From the NCBI GenBank assembly GCA_032622095.1, contig CP136061.1, positions 258,262,077 through 258,326,076 of the forward strand: 64,000 nt of DNA, in the 5' to 3' direction. The stretch's first letter is position 1. Every line of letters begins with the position of its first letter. Both the position numbers and the translations under genes were made by a program. The notes beneath the pieces are model-generated. The model worked only from the letters and a program-made list of their open reading frames with translations. It was not told where the DNA came from and did not search any database. This document shows positions 13,315 through 25,997 of the stretch, piece by piece. This DNA comes from Siphonodentalium dalli (taxonomy: Eukaryota; Mollusca; Scaphopoda; Gadilida; Siphonodentaliidae).

Positions 13315-13398
13315 GAAGTGTGATTGAACAGACATGTCGCACATGCATCGAACACATATCATACTTTTGTGACATAACATATATCTTTATAAATTTAT

Positions 13399-13464
<66 letters not shown>

Positions 13465-13537
13465 ATACAGACATGTCGCACATGCATCGAACACATATCA
13501 TACTCTTGTGACATAACATATATCTTTATAAATTTAT

Positions 13538-13583
<46 letters not shown>

Positions 13584-13590
13584 ATACATA
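13315..13590. repeat. Two copies of a ~145-bp unit ending in (AT)n
   Basis: CAGACATGTCGCACATGCATCG to TAAATTTATACACA, then an AT run, occurs at about 13329 and again at about 13468. Confidence 0.9.
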
Positions 13591-13609
13591 CATATACGTA
13601 CATACTCAT

Positions 13610-13880
13610 ATGCTGAGTATATCTGTTTTGAGACAGGAAAAGTGAAATATGTTTGTTTTTGGTGGAATTAATAGAATCAAAAGTTCATATTGATCTATTC
13701 TAATATCACAACTTATAACATTCAAGCTATTTCAGTGAGTGTGCTGAATTTATCTGTTTTGAGACAAGAAAAGTAAAATATGTTTGCTTTTGGTGGAATT
13801 AATAGAGTCAAAAGTTCATATTGTTCTATTCCAATATCATAACTTATAACATTCAAGCTATTTCAGTGAATGTGGTATTA
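13610..13880. repeat. Tandem duplication (~130 bp, two copies)
   Basis: Both copies contain TCTGTTTTGAGACA, GGTGGAATTAATAGA and CATTCAAGCTATTTCAGTGA. It lies just 3' of the LINE ORF1 and could be its 3' untranslated repeat. Confidence 0.85.
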
Positions 13881-13954
13881 ATTGGTAGACTATGCTGACA
13901 ATATAGAATATGCAGGGACTGAATATATATGTGCAATATTGAAAAATTCAAAAT

Positions 13955-14188
13955 TTATATGTCACTTAATTTTGAGATCTGTTTGATGTTTTTTGATTTA
14001 TCTGAATATTTAACATAAATTTTCCCACCAACTGACCAGGAATCTTCGACAGCTGATGATTCTTTGGCACTTTTCAAGAGTGAACTGTTAGTATCAGTCA
14101 GGTCTTCCTTGATAACAATTCCTTGACCTTTCAATGCTTTCCTTTCTCGAATAATGTCGTTCTTTGCCCTCCTGGTATAAACTGACAT
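13955..14188 (-). pseudogene. LINE ORF1-like C-terminal domain (after the frameshift)
   Basis: This frame contains RRAKNDIIRERKALKGQGI, EDLTDTNSSLLKSAK and WSVGGKIYVKY, the usual C-terminal domain of LINE ORF1 proteins (R--K--L-G--I-I-EDLT--N--LL). It overlaps the 263-codon frame, with the true join near 14180, and has a natural stop at 13955. Together the two parts make an otherwise complete ORF1, so the copy is probably recent but dead. Confidence 0.7.
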
Positions 14189-14922
14189 ATAACACTTCTG
14201 GGAAATTTTTGCTTTGTATCAAATTTGCCAATTACGTGTGCGATGCTTATATCGCGCTGTTCAATAGGGAGATGTAATTTGTCCTGAAAGATTTTCACTA
14301 ACTTCTTTTCGCACTGGTCTATTGTCTCTTTGGCACTGTCATCCCCCACCCCGAATACACGTATGCTGTCTTTTCTGGTTTGCTGCTCCAAGCGGTTGTG
14401 CTTGTCTTTCAACTGCTTAATTTCATATCTCATTTGTGCGATATCATTATCCCTGTCCTGAACTTCACTCGCGAGTCGAGTCATTTGGTCGTCCATCTCG
14501 TCAATTCTAGTTTCTGCGTCAAACACCTTACTTTCACATTCATCTTTTACTGTCTCTAACTTTCTGTCATACTCCACTTTCAGGTTGGTAATGATGGTAT
14601 TTAAATGTTCAGTGGTGACTAAGGGCTCTATACTTTTTGCGAGGTCAGATTTGGTTACAAGTGTGTCCAATTTGGAGTTGATTTCTGCAAGTGCTTTGCT
14701 TATAGAAGTGTCATATTTATCACTTGATGTTATTGAATTGAATGGTAGCTTCTGCTGACTCGACTTTCCAATGTCTGTCGTTTTAGATTTCTTCCCTGGT
14801 CCAGGTTTACTTTTACCTTGACTGGGATCTTTGTGTCGTATGCTGTCATCACCACTGGCGCTCGAAGTAGAATCCATTGGTCTTTTCTTATCGTTCAGAG
14901 ACATGTTGTATACAGTACACAC
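14131..14922 (-). pseudogene. LINE ORF1-like protein, N-terminal and central part, frameshifted
   Basis: This 263-codon frame encodes a Ser/Lys/Gly-rich N-terminus (about 1-60), a long coiled coil with heptads (about 75-180, ending KHNRLEQQTRKDSIRVFGV), then an RRM-like segment (about 182-245, with RDISIAHVIGKFD and FPRSVICQF). That is the layout of non-LTR retrotransposon ORF1 proteins, which trimerise and bind RNA. The frame ends in unrelated residues; the C-terminal domain continues in another frame at 13955-14188. A one-base loss in a T run just after ICQF explains the break. No ORF2 follows on the minus strand. Confidence 0.75.
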
Positions 14923-15119
14923 ATGAGTCCAATGCCTCGAAATTAGGGAAGAACGTACTTTTTATACCATAGGATGTCAATACTTGTAAATATGTATTGG
15001 TATCAGCTCATTTGTTGTAATGTTGAAGCCGATCGGCCAGTTATTAAAGAGTTTATGTCAAAATAATTTCCCGCCGAAAATATCCGTCTTGTCTAAGCCG
15101 CCATTACATTACAATATGT

Positions 15120-15470
15120 AATCGGGGTTCGCGATTAGATGGCTAGAGGCACCTAGTCGCGAGCACAGGTGGCACGTGATGTTCGATTGAATATCAGATT
15201 GTAGGTTATCATATATTCCCATATCCCATAATATGTCCGGCAAATATAGCGAATTATCGAAAATACGTAATCCAAACATCCCCCAAGCACACCCACCCAA
15301 TAGAAGATATTGACTTATATTTCACCAGAGTTGATCTATTGGGGTGTTGCAATTTCTCATAAAAATCGCCGTTATTTAGTAAAGGTAGATTCTTTATAGA
15401 GTTATTACCCTTCAGATTAAATATGATCGCGACTATATGCCAATAGCTACCTAATCGTGAACCCCGATTT
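15120..15470. mobile_element. Short inverted-repeat element
   Basis: AATCGGGGTTCGCGATTAGATGG at the left is mirrored by CTACCTAATCGTGAACCCCGATT at the right; about 350 bp, non-coding. Confidence 0.5.
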
Positions 15471-16226
15471 TGGTAGTCAAGCGTGTGCGTATTAGGTGTT
15501 ATGTTTGACACTGAAATGACCACCAATTGGAAATTTTCAACTTGTTTTACTGCAAACATATTTTATTTGTAATAATACAAAGTGGATTGGGGCACAAGTT
15601 ACATAACTTAATGAGCCCCTCTCCGGTATACATTGTTACAAAATTACATACTTGACACAGTGGCACAATACGTAACTTATTTACAGCTGTGTGGAATGTG
15701 AGATAACGGTGTCTGGTGAAGGATGAATGTAGCGGATCGTTAGGAAATGATGATGTAATGTGGTGGGGTGGAGGTGCCAATGTCGATTGTGCTTATTGAA
15801 AACAATGTTAAAGCGGAGAAAACACCGGGACGAAAAAAGCAACAAACAGCAATAAACATATGTATGTCCTATATATTAATTAAGTAAATATCATTTTTCA
15901 AAACCTTTAGTTTCCGTAATAAAATGTTGGACTATATTCAAACGGAAATTTTCAAAACTAGTCCTGTGAGATGTTATCATGTTAGGTTGAAATTATTCAC
16001 CAATTTAAATTTGAGATCCAATTCCAGCTGATACAAATCGAACTCAAGAAGCTCGGCTCAAGGCTGTTTGCAATTGACAATTCCATGTTGGAAACTCCCC
16101 AAACGGACACCTATAAGCCAGGTCCCTGTCAATTAAATGTCGCAGTTATAGACATGCTGACCGCCCTGGCTAAAATTGTATCACTTACTGGGAGCATATA
16201 TACGTCATACATGTACGTCAACTTAC

Positions 16227-16407
16227 ATCCAGATCTGATGTTAATATCTCTTTGTTTGTGTCCGGTGTCGTTATCTGTTTCACTGTGTGTATTAGGCTTA
16301 GTTGACACTCCGCATTCCCCGGTCATTATGACCGCCAAACACACGATTAGAACAACTGTGAACATAATGGACCTGGAATGGAATATGTTGATGTATAGTA
16401 GAGTCAA
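16227..16407 (-). CDS. Possible first coding exon of a secreted protein (partial)
   Basis: On the minus strand an ATG at 16365 (or 16407) opens a classic signal peptide: MFTVVLIVCLAVIMTGECG, hydrophobic and ending in small residues. A hydrophilic segment rich in Thr, Asp and Asn follows (STKPNTHSETDNDTGHKQRD). A perfect GTAAGT donor at 16226-16221 could end the exon. No later exon is recognised downstream, so this may be a chance frame or the start of a gene with distant exons. It is the only host-gene candidate I can argue for. Confidence 0.3.
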
Positions 16408-17254
16408 ATGAACTTATGAAGTTGTCAGGCTGATACATGTATCTGCCAGGAAGGTTTACTAAGCTTAGAACATTTTACCCACTTATAGTGCGATTAGCTG
16501 AAACATGCTTCTAAATGGGGCCTTTATTCAGCAGAGGCCATTTTTTATTTAAATTTTTTTTTAATTACATTGGTTTTTAAAATTTTGAATACAAATTTGA
16601 AGAAATGACTTACACTTAATTTCGGGAGCCTTTATTAAACGGCGGTGTGCCATCCGGAATTGGTGGCAATTTGATGTTGAGCCATCCCCATATCTGGTTC
16701 AATGCATTCATTCGAAATGATAGCTGCCCCATATGGCAGACCAAACATGTGTTATCGCCATAGAATTATTGAAGACAAACAACGCATAAATCAGATCGCT
16801 GGAAGAACGGGTGTTTCACCGAATTCTTCAATAAAACTCGTTTACATTTCAACAAACAGGATATGCGGAATAACGCTTCAAAATTAGGGTCTTCGCATAG
16901 TCAATATCTTGAAAATGAATTTGTTTTATTGCATTTGGTGAACAACAAAACCTTTCTAAGAGTGCATGCTGTTTGCTTTCAATATATAACTTGTTGGTGA
17001 CATTATAACCCATGTGTGGTCCGCCATACGTGGCTGGGATTCAATCGAGTGAACGCAGTGGACAAGACATGGGGTGGTTCATTAAGAACCTACGGCTGGC
17101 GCGAGATAATTGTGTCACAGCCATGTACAAAATAAAATCCAGCATTGGCTGCAATAAGGATAATTAACATACTCGTGTATGTGTGTTGGAAAGCCGTCTT
17201 CTGTGGGTGCATATGTATCACTATACATGTATGCATGCGTGTCTGCATGTGTGA

Positions 17255-17271
17255 GGTTGGGTGAGAGAGAA

Positions 17272-17306
<35 letters not shown>

Positions 17307-17420
17307 TGGTGTGTGTGCCTGTGCGAGAGTGTGCGTGTTAGTGCGTATGTATGACTATGAATGTATGCGAGTGTTTATGCATGCTGAATAGGGTGTGTGT
17401 GTGAGGGTGTGTGCGTGGGT
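17255..17420. repeat. Compound microsatellite (GA)n-(CAGA)n-(GT)n
   Basis: GAGAGA, then GACA/CAGA tetranucleotides, then GTGTGTG-rich sequence. Confidence 0.9.
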
Positions 17421-20400
17421 GCGTGTGACCGTGGGTGGTAAATGGTAAATGTGTGCGATGGTTGAGCTGTTTAAAACGTGTGCTTGGGAGTGTACGTGGA
17501 TCAGTTTTGTATATACGTTACTTATCATTTATCCCAACTGTTTGTAAACCTATATATGCTTCTTATTGAACTGTATATATGTTCTTGTGTAATACTATAT
17601 ATTATACTCTCACACGAGGAGGACAATAAAGATATATATAATATGTGTATACTCCAAAAATTACAAAATCGATTGCTTCAGATATACTCACCTATTATTA
17701 TAAGATAAAACACACAACAATTCCGGACAAGTACACGCATAGCAATGACTGAAACAGATTATCTTGTTTGGACAGTAGTCGGGTACACGACATTCGTACC
17801 CTTAATAGTAATTTTTAGATAGCTTGATTTTAATTATCAGTATTTGTGTTACGGATCAACGCGATAATTCACATATGCACATCATTTTCGAGTGTGAGTT
17901 TTAAGGCTGACTTCACCACGAGATATTTGATCACATGTAATCATCATAAAAAATCTGATTCGGTCGAAACAAAAGTAAAATCGACGATGAATGATACCCA
18001 CCAGTGACACTTTGACAACAAAATCACGATGTTTTGTTTGTTTTCGAAATTAGATTTTTAGAGTATGAGTCTAATATGGAATTCACTCAAGGCAGTGGTC
18101 ACATTGACCAATATACTATATAGTTGTATTGATGATGTGACATGTCTGATTATATCACATGAAACCCCTATAATATCATTGAAAAATCCATTAGATATAT
18201 TCTTATCTCTCACTAGTGAGTAATCGCCGCGTGCTTCTCTGGATACTTGGCATCACACCAAATAAATTACAGCGCGGATTAATACTATTTAGAAAAGCCG
18301 CACTTGACACTATCACCAGGCATTGCAAAATGATTGCTTTGTTCATTAAAGTTAAATTAGTCCAACTACGTTGCACTAACGAAAATAGTCACACAAAAAA
18401 GAGGCCAATTGGGGGACTATATGTTTCGTCGCAAGGCAGAGCACGCAATACTGTCATATACGGTTGTGAAGCGTCTCAGCCAACGTCGTGCATGTATGCA
18501 TTTTACATTTTTCATCTTCTTTTAAAGATTTTGATTTGTTAAAAAGGCATAAAGCTCTAATTTTGTTCATGTGATATGCAAGATCTTTATTAATATCGTT
18601 ATGTTGGGATATAAGATATTACGAAACTCGTTTGATAAATTTGATTCACAACTCGTCTACGACTCGTTGTGAATCAAAGTTATCAAACTCGTTTCATAAA
18701 ATGTTATATCCCAACATAACTCGTTGGATATCCTCTATATATAACAGTGTTAATAATTCTTCCGAATAGGTTTAGATAAAACATAAAAACTTGTTTACCT
18801 TAATATTATTGGAGGTACTATATGCGTGGTACTGCTGTACTGCGTGTATGGATTCTGAAAATGAGAATAATTTGCACTGATTAAAGATTGTATACAACAA
18901 TAAGGTCACATGATCATTATTTTCTCAGTGGACGTACAATTTTAACTCCGTATGGTTTAATATTAATATATCGTTATAGGCCAATGTTGTTTTTTTCTTA
19001 GAAAAATAAGTTGATTAAAATAGATATAGAATACGAACACATTTTCCATAGTACTCGAAACAAGATATATATACGATAATAGCATAGTGTGTTTTGAGAT
19101 GCCGTGCGAAAAATCATACTTCTAACGAGTTGAGATAAAAAACATCTCACAACACACGCACGGAAATTATTTAAATTATCTAAATAAGCGGGGTTTTGTC
19201 TGAAAACAATTTACACACTAAATACTAAAAAAAAGTGAACCAATTTACCAACGAATACCCCAGTCAGACGCCCCAACCAACATACACGCGCGTTCATATA
19301 TACAGCGGGGGAAAAAGCCACATGCACACAACCTATACCCCACCACAACAAACCCAACCAACAACACACACCCCCATGTGCACGTGTACATAATTTCTGA
19401 TCTATAATGTTTGCATGTGCCACGATTATATATATATGTATGTACATGTATGTATTGTGTATTAATATGTATTCTGTATCATATACCGAACAATTACCGA
19501 ATACATTCTGAGTCTGATTTTGTTTATACGTGGTGTTGTAGCTTGGTAAGCCCATACTGACCACATGTGTTGCATAGCCACACTAACGAGGTGACATGCC
19601 CATCGACGTCCATATGAGAAGGCACACAAGTGTGCCACACATAACACACTGTGATCATATATGTATGGACGTTCAGGGTTAAAATAGAATCGTTACAATA
19701 TTATCTGAAAAAGCCAGACATTGTATAATTTGTAGCTTTACGATATCTGTATATTCAATAAGATGATTCGGTTTCATTGCCGTGTATACAACATGAATAT
19801 AACAAATCGTTGATACTTCGTAGCCTTTCGTCGTGCATGTCGGAGTTTAAATACAAACCCCCAAGTATGTTAATACTATACACGGGTATCCGGTTAGCTG
19901 CATGCATACGAACGACAGCATTCACGTGCGTGTGATCAAAGCGTCACGTTATCATTCATTTATCATATTTTTTTGAAAATTCCAAATCTGAATGCTCAGA
20001 TGGATGTTAAATTAATTTCAATTATAATCCATTCGTAATAGATATGTACACAATATTTCAAATTGTATTCGCAATCAATTGATCAGTCTCAGATACACAT
20101 ACAAACATGAGACAACTCATTATAACTCCTTAAGTGCTACGCATATTTACTGCACAGAATAACCGGTTTTAGTGACATCTTGGTCCGCGACTTTGACATC
20201 TATCTGGGCCGACAATGGCCCATCCATGTCGCGCATATTGAGAATGACACTGATATTTTTAATTCTGTTCAATCCTATGCTTCATTGACAGATTCAGCTA
20301 TATACCAGCATTTGTTTTGGCATCGTGGAAGGCCAGAAACTATACTGGTGGATGGATGTTCTCGAAAATTTGAGTAAGCGAAATGCAAAAACACTATTGG

Positions 20401-21050
20401 AAAAAATCGCAACAAATTATTAAATTTGATCTGGGAGAACTGACTTACAGCGGGTTGGTAAATACTCCTGCTTCGTGTGGACGTACACATACGTTGTTCG
20501 TTGTCTGTTTTACGATGAGAAACAGACATATTCCCATATCATATATGAGAAAATGACTTTCCCATTCAGTCTGGTTTGGCGATACCTTCCGGGTTGGCGA
20601 TACCACGTACACGGGGAGTGGGTCCTACCGGGTGGTTTACACGAGCGAACAATTTGAAGACAAATTCAATAACCGCGCGTTATAGTAAATGTTCTGCAAA
20701 CTTATCGGTTATAACCCATAAACTTATTCGAAACAAGAGTTATTTCTTATAATTTAATCCTCAGTTCACAGAAGAACCACCATACGTAGAGGCAGAAATA
20801 AAGCAAACGAAATACTTTCCGAAGAAAATCACAAGCTCGCGTAAAGTTGAAACAGACACCATTGACATCTAAATATCGATCAAGTTCCCAATTTTGTGAC
20901 ACCCCCCCCCCCCAAATTTTACTAAGATCGGTCTAAAATCGCATAAAACTCTACTGATATCACTCATATGACTGGGAATTATCTCAATTAGTTCAAATAA
21001 CAGTTTAACCTTTTTCAGAAGCTGTTTTAATTGAAACAAAAATGTTTTAT
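17421..21050. other. Gene-free region
   Basis: Short frames only. Hairpins are listed separately at 18598-18722; a small one (TGTGTTTTGAGATG and CATCTCACAACACA) lies near 19089-19158. A C-run is at about 20902. Confidence 0.5.
18598..18722. repeat. Hairpin, about 50-bp arms
   Basis: GTTATGTTGGGATATAA is mirrored by TTATATCCCAACATAAC, with AAACTCGTTTGATAA and AACTCGT motifs in both arms. A similar hairpin occurs at 59557-59675. Confidence 0.75.
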
Positions 21051-21056
21051 AAATTG

Positions 21057-22180
21057 TAGGTCATTGTGCAGAATGCATACAATTTCATAATTTCGAACTA
21101 TTTCATGATTAGTTTGTCAATCAGCCCATTATCTAACATATTGCATACCATTTTTGTTAGTCAACTGGAGCAATCTACCTCTATTATACTAAACTATGTG
21201 AACAAGGCTCCCTTTGGGAGCCTATATTCAGCATCGGGAGATACATCTGGCCCTCTTCGTGGGACTTCGCACACATTTTGATCTTAGACAGAGCCTTCAT
21301 TTAGCGATGCCACTTTGTGCGCTTCATGCACATTTGGTCATTGAAACATTTTGATTTATTTATATTGTTTTAATATATATTTTTTTAAAGATTGAATTCC
21401 TTGCTCAATTTAACAAAACCAATTTTTTTTTTTAATTAAACATTTTCAAAAACTAATACCATTGTAACATCTGTATGCCAGTGTACCCCGAGTCACCGCA
21501 ACGAATTTGGTTGAACTCGGTCCAGGGGTCTCAGAGAAATATCTAGACAGATTCTACTCGTTTTTATATATATGACAAGCAGTCAAAGCGCTATACCAGA
21601 CGTGGATACTTTAGGTCTTGTGAGAGATCATCTGAGTTGAAAGACAGGCAAATAATTCACTGATTGGCTTGATGTACTGATGACAGATATCTTCTACCCA
21701 TTGATCGTTACATTAATGTTTGAGACACTTGCTCGCTCTTTTTCCACGTACACAATAATCTTGGCATTATTTACATCAGGACACGTTTACTTATTTATGC
21801 AAACTTAGGTCATTGTACAGGATACACAGCATTCCATAATTTCTAACCATTTCCCGATTAGTCTGTCAACCAGCCCATTATCTAGCATTATGGCTTAACA
21901 CTTTTGTTAGTCTACTGGAGCAACCTCTGTTATAATAAATGACAAACAGTCACTATGCCAGACTTGAATACGTTTGGTGTTGTGAGAGTCATAGATCATA
22001 TATATGAGTTGATAGACATGCAAATATTTCACTGATTGGCTTGATGCACTGATGAACAGTGTGGTGACAGCTATATTCTAGCCACTGGTAGTCAAATTAA
22101 TGTTTGAGATAGTTGCTCGCTCTTTTTCCATGCACACAATGATCTAGGCTATAGCTACATCAAGACAAGTTTATTTATTT
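21057..22180. repeat. Diverged direct duplication
   Basis: About 21057-21800 and 21806-22180 share TAGGTCATTGT, CAGCCCATTATCTA, TTTTGTTAGTC, CACTGATTGGCTTGATG and TTGCTCGCTCTTTTTCCA in order, with indels. Confidence 0.75.
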
Positions 22181-25100
22181 CAGTTTTACATTTCTTGAAG
22201 CTTCTTTCCGAAGGGTGTCAGGAAGGAATTGTGTTTACCCCACCGCCCCATATGCAACATACCAAGGCTTAATGTCATTTCCACTAAGGCCCATATGAGG
22301 CCATATTAACATAATTATGGTGTTTTTGCAGTTTTAAATTATTAATCTATGTTTTAATCTGTTACAAATGTCAAATAAGGCCACAATAGGTATTTAGTAA
22401 CAAATTTTCACGAGGTTGTAAACAACGGGTTTTTTTACTCTCGGGTTACTCACCCACTCTGACACACCTTCCTGCAAATTGTGTACTACCCTCCCTACTG
22501 GTACTTTCAAGTCCGTGTTTCATTTCTTTGCATGTGTCTTGTTTATCTAGGTAATTGTGCACTTTTGATTAGCAGGAAGTATTCATCCCGAGTATTGTTC
22601 AAATTGCTGTACTATTAAAAGATTAAAAGTAAAAATGCCGAATATGTTAGCAACTGTGAGCTTTAGTAAGGTGCATATAATAAAAAGAATACCTACATGT
22701 TTTATTTTAATGCCTGAAACATCTCATTCGTGTCTGCAAAGAAGTATCGAAAATTCGATATTTCTTTCCAGACACTCATGAGATATTTCGGTAATCAAAC
22801 AAAAAATGTTGGTAATTTCTATGTATTGATTGCAGCCTGCGTATCCGACCAAAGCTCCTATAATTATGAATTTGCTATGCTTTTGGTGGTTATGTTGAAT
22901 TGCAATGATGCGAGTGTGCCAAACTAACGCCGTACCGTTATTTGTTCAAAAGTTGGCTTTTTCCAGTGCTTTACAAATACGACCGATTTCCAAAAACAAA
23001 TATACTCATATACATGATATATATATAGATATATATTAAAATATTTAATCATAACTGTTCAGTTTTAGTCAAAGACCGAGTGATATCGTCACATGCCAAT
23101 ATTTATATTAAATGATATATTGATGTATGCTGTCAAACCAGATAGGACATTATCATGTTCCAGGATTTATCCTAAACATACTAATACTAATAATAATAAT
23201 AATCTGTTTTATCCGCTTAATTCACCAATCTGCGATCATGATTTTGTCCATTATCTGAGGAGGTTGTTTTCAGAGTTGCAGCGCATATGATGATTAATCA
23301 TGTTCATAACATTCATCGACACCCCACCGAATAATCGTTTAACGCTTGAGTCGCAGTGCGAACACCCTCCACCAAGGGCCATAACAATTCGCGATATTTG
23401 CACAGCCTACGATTGTTGCGGGGAAAGTGATATACATGTATGCTGTGTATAATTGGCAGATCAACAGACAGGACATGCTAACCACTGGGCCACGGGGATC
23501 CTTAGACTAATTAGAAACATTCCGATTACAAATGACCAAGTTTTAGAAAATAGCTATACATTGCCACTTAGCGTTATCGCTTTCACAGATACACATCATG
23601 GTTACATCAATTAATAGGAACATCAACATCGTCGCATTAAATTAGGTACAAGAGAACAAAAAAAGACTTACCTTGTTTCAGCACAAAACGTCGACGAACT
23701 TCAAACAAAGTGGACCGAAATGACGCTCTACATAACATGAGTGGAATTTATATGAAATTTGAAAGTCACTGGGTGTTCGATAAATATTGAATAATAGATT
23801 ATGGATATCAATCTACCACTCGATTTACAAGTATGTACCTGTATGTTGTTGATTCATGTGCACTATGTTTGCGCCCTACATAAGAGTCTATATTTGCACT
23901 CGAAGTGAAGGCCTTAGAAGGCATTGTCGACATAGTGATATAATTTTACATAAGGGTACCATAAGGGTACGTTCACAAAGCTGCCAAATTTTCATTAAAT
24001 TCTTCATGGATGACTTTTTTGTTGCACATTTCTGAATGGTAAATGTTGTAAATACAACATGATTATCGTTCTTCGATGTTTTCGTTGCGCATTGGAGCAG
24101 ATACATGTCACGAGTTATGGCATATCAATTCGTTCCAGAATTGTGAAGGCTAATCTCGGGTAAATGTAAGTTGTAGAACGGCTCATCGAAATGCATAAAT
24201 TTAACTGTGCAATAAACTGCGGAGCAAGCTATAGTTATGAATGAATTGTCTAAAGCGTTAAGCGATCCAAGTCAATACAAGCGTATTGACCAATCAAATT
24301 AATATGTTTAAGCGAAATTGAAAGTACATTAAACTATATGATCAGAAATACCGAACAATGGCCTTCGCAGTGACATGCAATAGCATATGACCAAATATGG
24401 TGCTGCGAATATTCGAGATTCTATACGATTTCGACATCGGTCATCCAGGTAGCATTAACAATCAGATACACCTGTGTGCTATGCAATTTCAATTCTTTAA
24501 TCTCGATAAACCAATTTGTAAACCAATGCCATATGTATTTCCCTTGTATACGGTGTGATATACACATTTTATTTTGTATTATGCGGTTTATGAAATGTTT
24601 GAATGTGTATATAGTTCCTGGCAGATCTTGCCGGGAAACCACAATAACATTGCTATTTGTAAGACTGCATGGATTGAACTATAAACCAGGGTATCGATTT
24701 GGTAGACGTAATATTATCACACTGATATATGTGCAAGACGCGATGGGACATTTCTTTATTTTGTTTTTGTTTGCTTGTTTCTTTCTTTTATTATTGTTAC
24801 ACAAAACAAAACAAAACACGTTAAGAGCCAATCAAATGAGCGAAACTCGGACAGCACGCGACTCGCAAAGGAGCATACGTAAATGTAATGTTTTGAGACG
24901 AATAGCTCCCGTTTCATCAAACAAATGCAGAAATTCGATCGAGAAAAGATATACCCATACCGACCATGATATAAAACAATTGTCGACATCGGTCGTATTC
25001 ATCAGAATGAATATAATCCATGGAGTTCATTTGATAGAAGCATAAGGTTTATGGTTTTGGGGGGCCCGGAGGCTCAGCAGCTAAGACTAATTAGATCATC

Positions 25101-25985
25101 ATATGTTGTCCAGCGCTCCCAAAGATGGTGCTAATCTCGATAGATCCGGATTTATGATCCACGCTACAGTTACCTTATTGATGTATCTGTGAAAGTTTGT
25201 CTTGATGGTAAATGCAAATAGTTCCCAATACAATCAGTATATAGTGTAACTTGTGTTTTATTTATAAAAAACAGTCGGACATTGTCTTACTATCGGACAC
25301 ATGTTTGGACGCAGACGGCTATACCAGTTGGAGAATGTCCAACCTCGGGGTTTCATGATTGAAATTCCAAATAGATAGAATGCCTGCGGCACAAGTTGAA
25401 AGGGGTACTGTACGCGTAGCACACATTATCGTGTACACAAAAATATTGATACGAGGCGTAAACCCAAGCCAATCACTGACTAGTGACAATATAATAACTT
25501 AAATGAATATTATGGGAATAACATGCATATAATATAACATTTATTTGTTACATTTGCTTGAAAAATGCTAACATTATTCGACAACGACAATTTGTATTTT
25601 CGCATTCCGGCTAATCTTCCATCCGTAATATTACTTGGTACTCAATTAATGGAAATCTGGTTACTTATTCTTCGACTCGTAGGCTATATAAACCAGCAAC
25701 AACATTTGAGTACAGTATCCCTTTAATAGTTCCAACCCAAGATATAGTTCAAGTTTCCTTGGATGTAACGATCTAATGAAATCGGTTGGGATATAACTCT
25801 GTAAAACTTGGGACTTGGGAATTTGGGTCTGTTACAGTTGGAAATTTTAAGGTGAACGCACCGACGGAAACCCTCTGACCACGCCCTGTGCCAATTATAA
25901 CCCACACGTACCACGTCATAGTCTAGTCCAGTGCATCTGACTGCATGCGGAGACCAATGATGCCATTCGTGTCCAATTTGACACC
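22181..25985. other. Gene-free region
   Basis: No supported gene. A 189-codon plus frame (24476-25045) has a hydrophobic stretch (FFILFLFACFFLLLLL) but no family resemblance, and I treat it as chance. A SINE fragment is listed at 23470-23503. Confidence 0.45.
23470..23503 (-). mobile_element. tRNA-derived SINE fragment (A-box end)
   Basis: On the minus strand GTGGCCCAGTGGTTAGCATG is a typical tRNA/SINE A-box region; the B box is not clear. Confidence 0.5.
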
Positions 25986-25997
25986 ATAAACAGCGTT

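Noticed and set aside
13277-13671. Several overlapping Ile/Tyr-rich frames
   Set aside because: They are translations of (AT)n microsatellite sequence on both strands.
17020-17110. Possible tRNA/SINE on the minus strand (GATTGAATCCC B-box-like)
   Set aside because: No convincing A box at the right distance and no cloverleaf could be drawn.
24476-25045. 189-codon plus-strand frame
   Set aside because: Composition follows the AT-rich background, the hydrophobic stretch comes from a T-rich tract, and no domain or splice context supports it.
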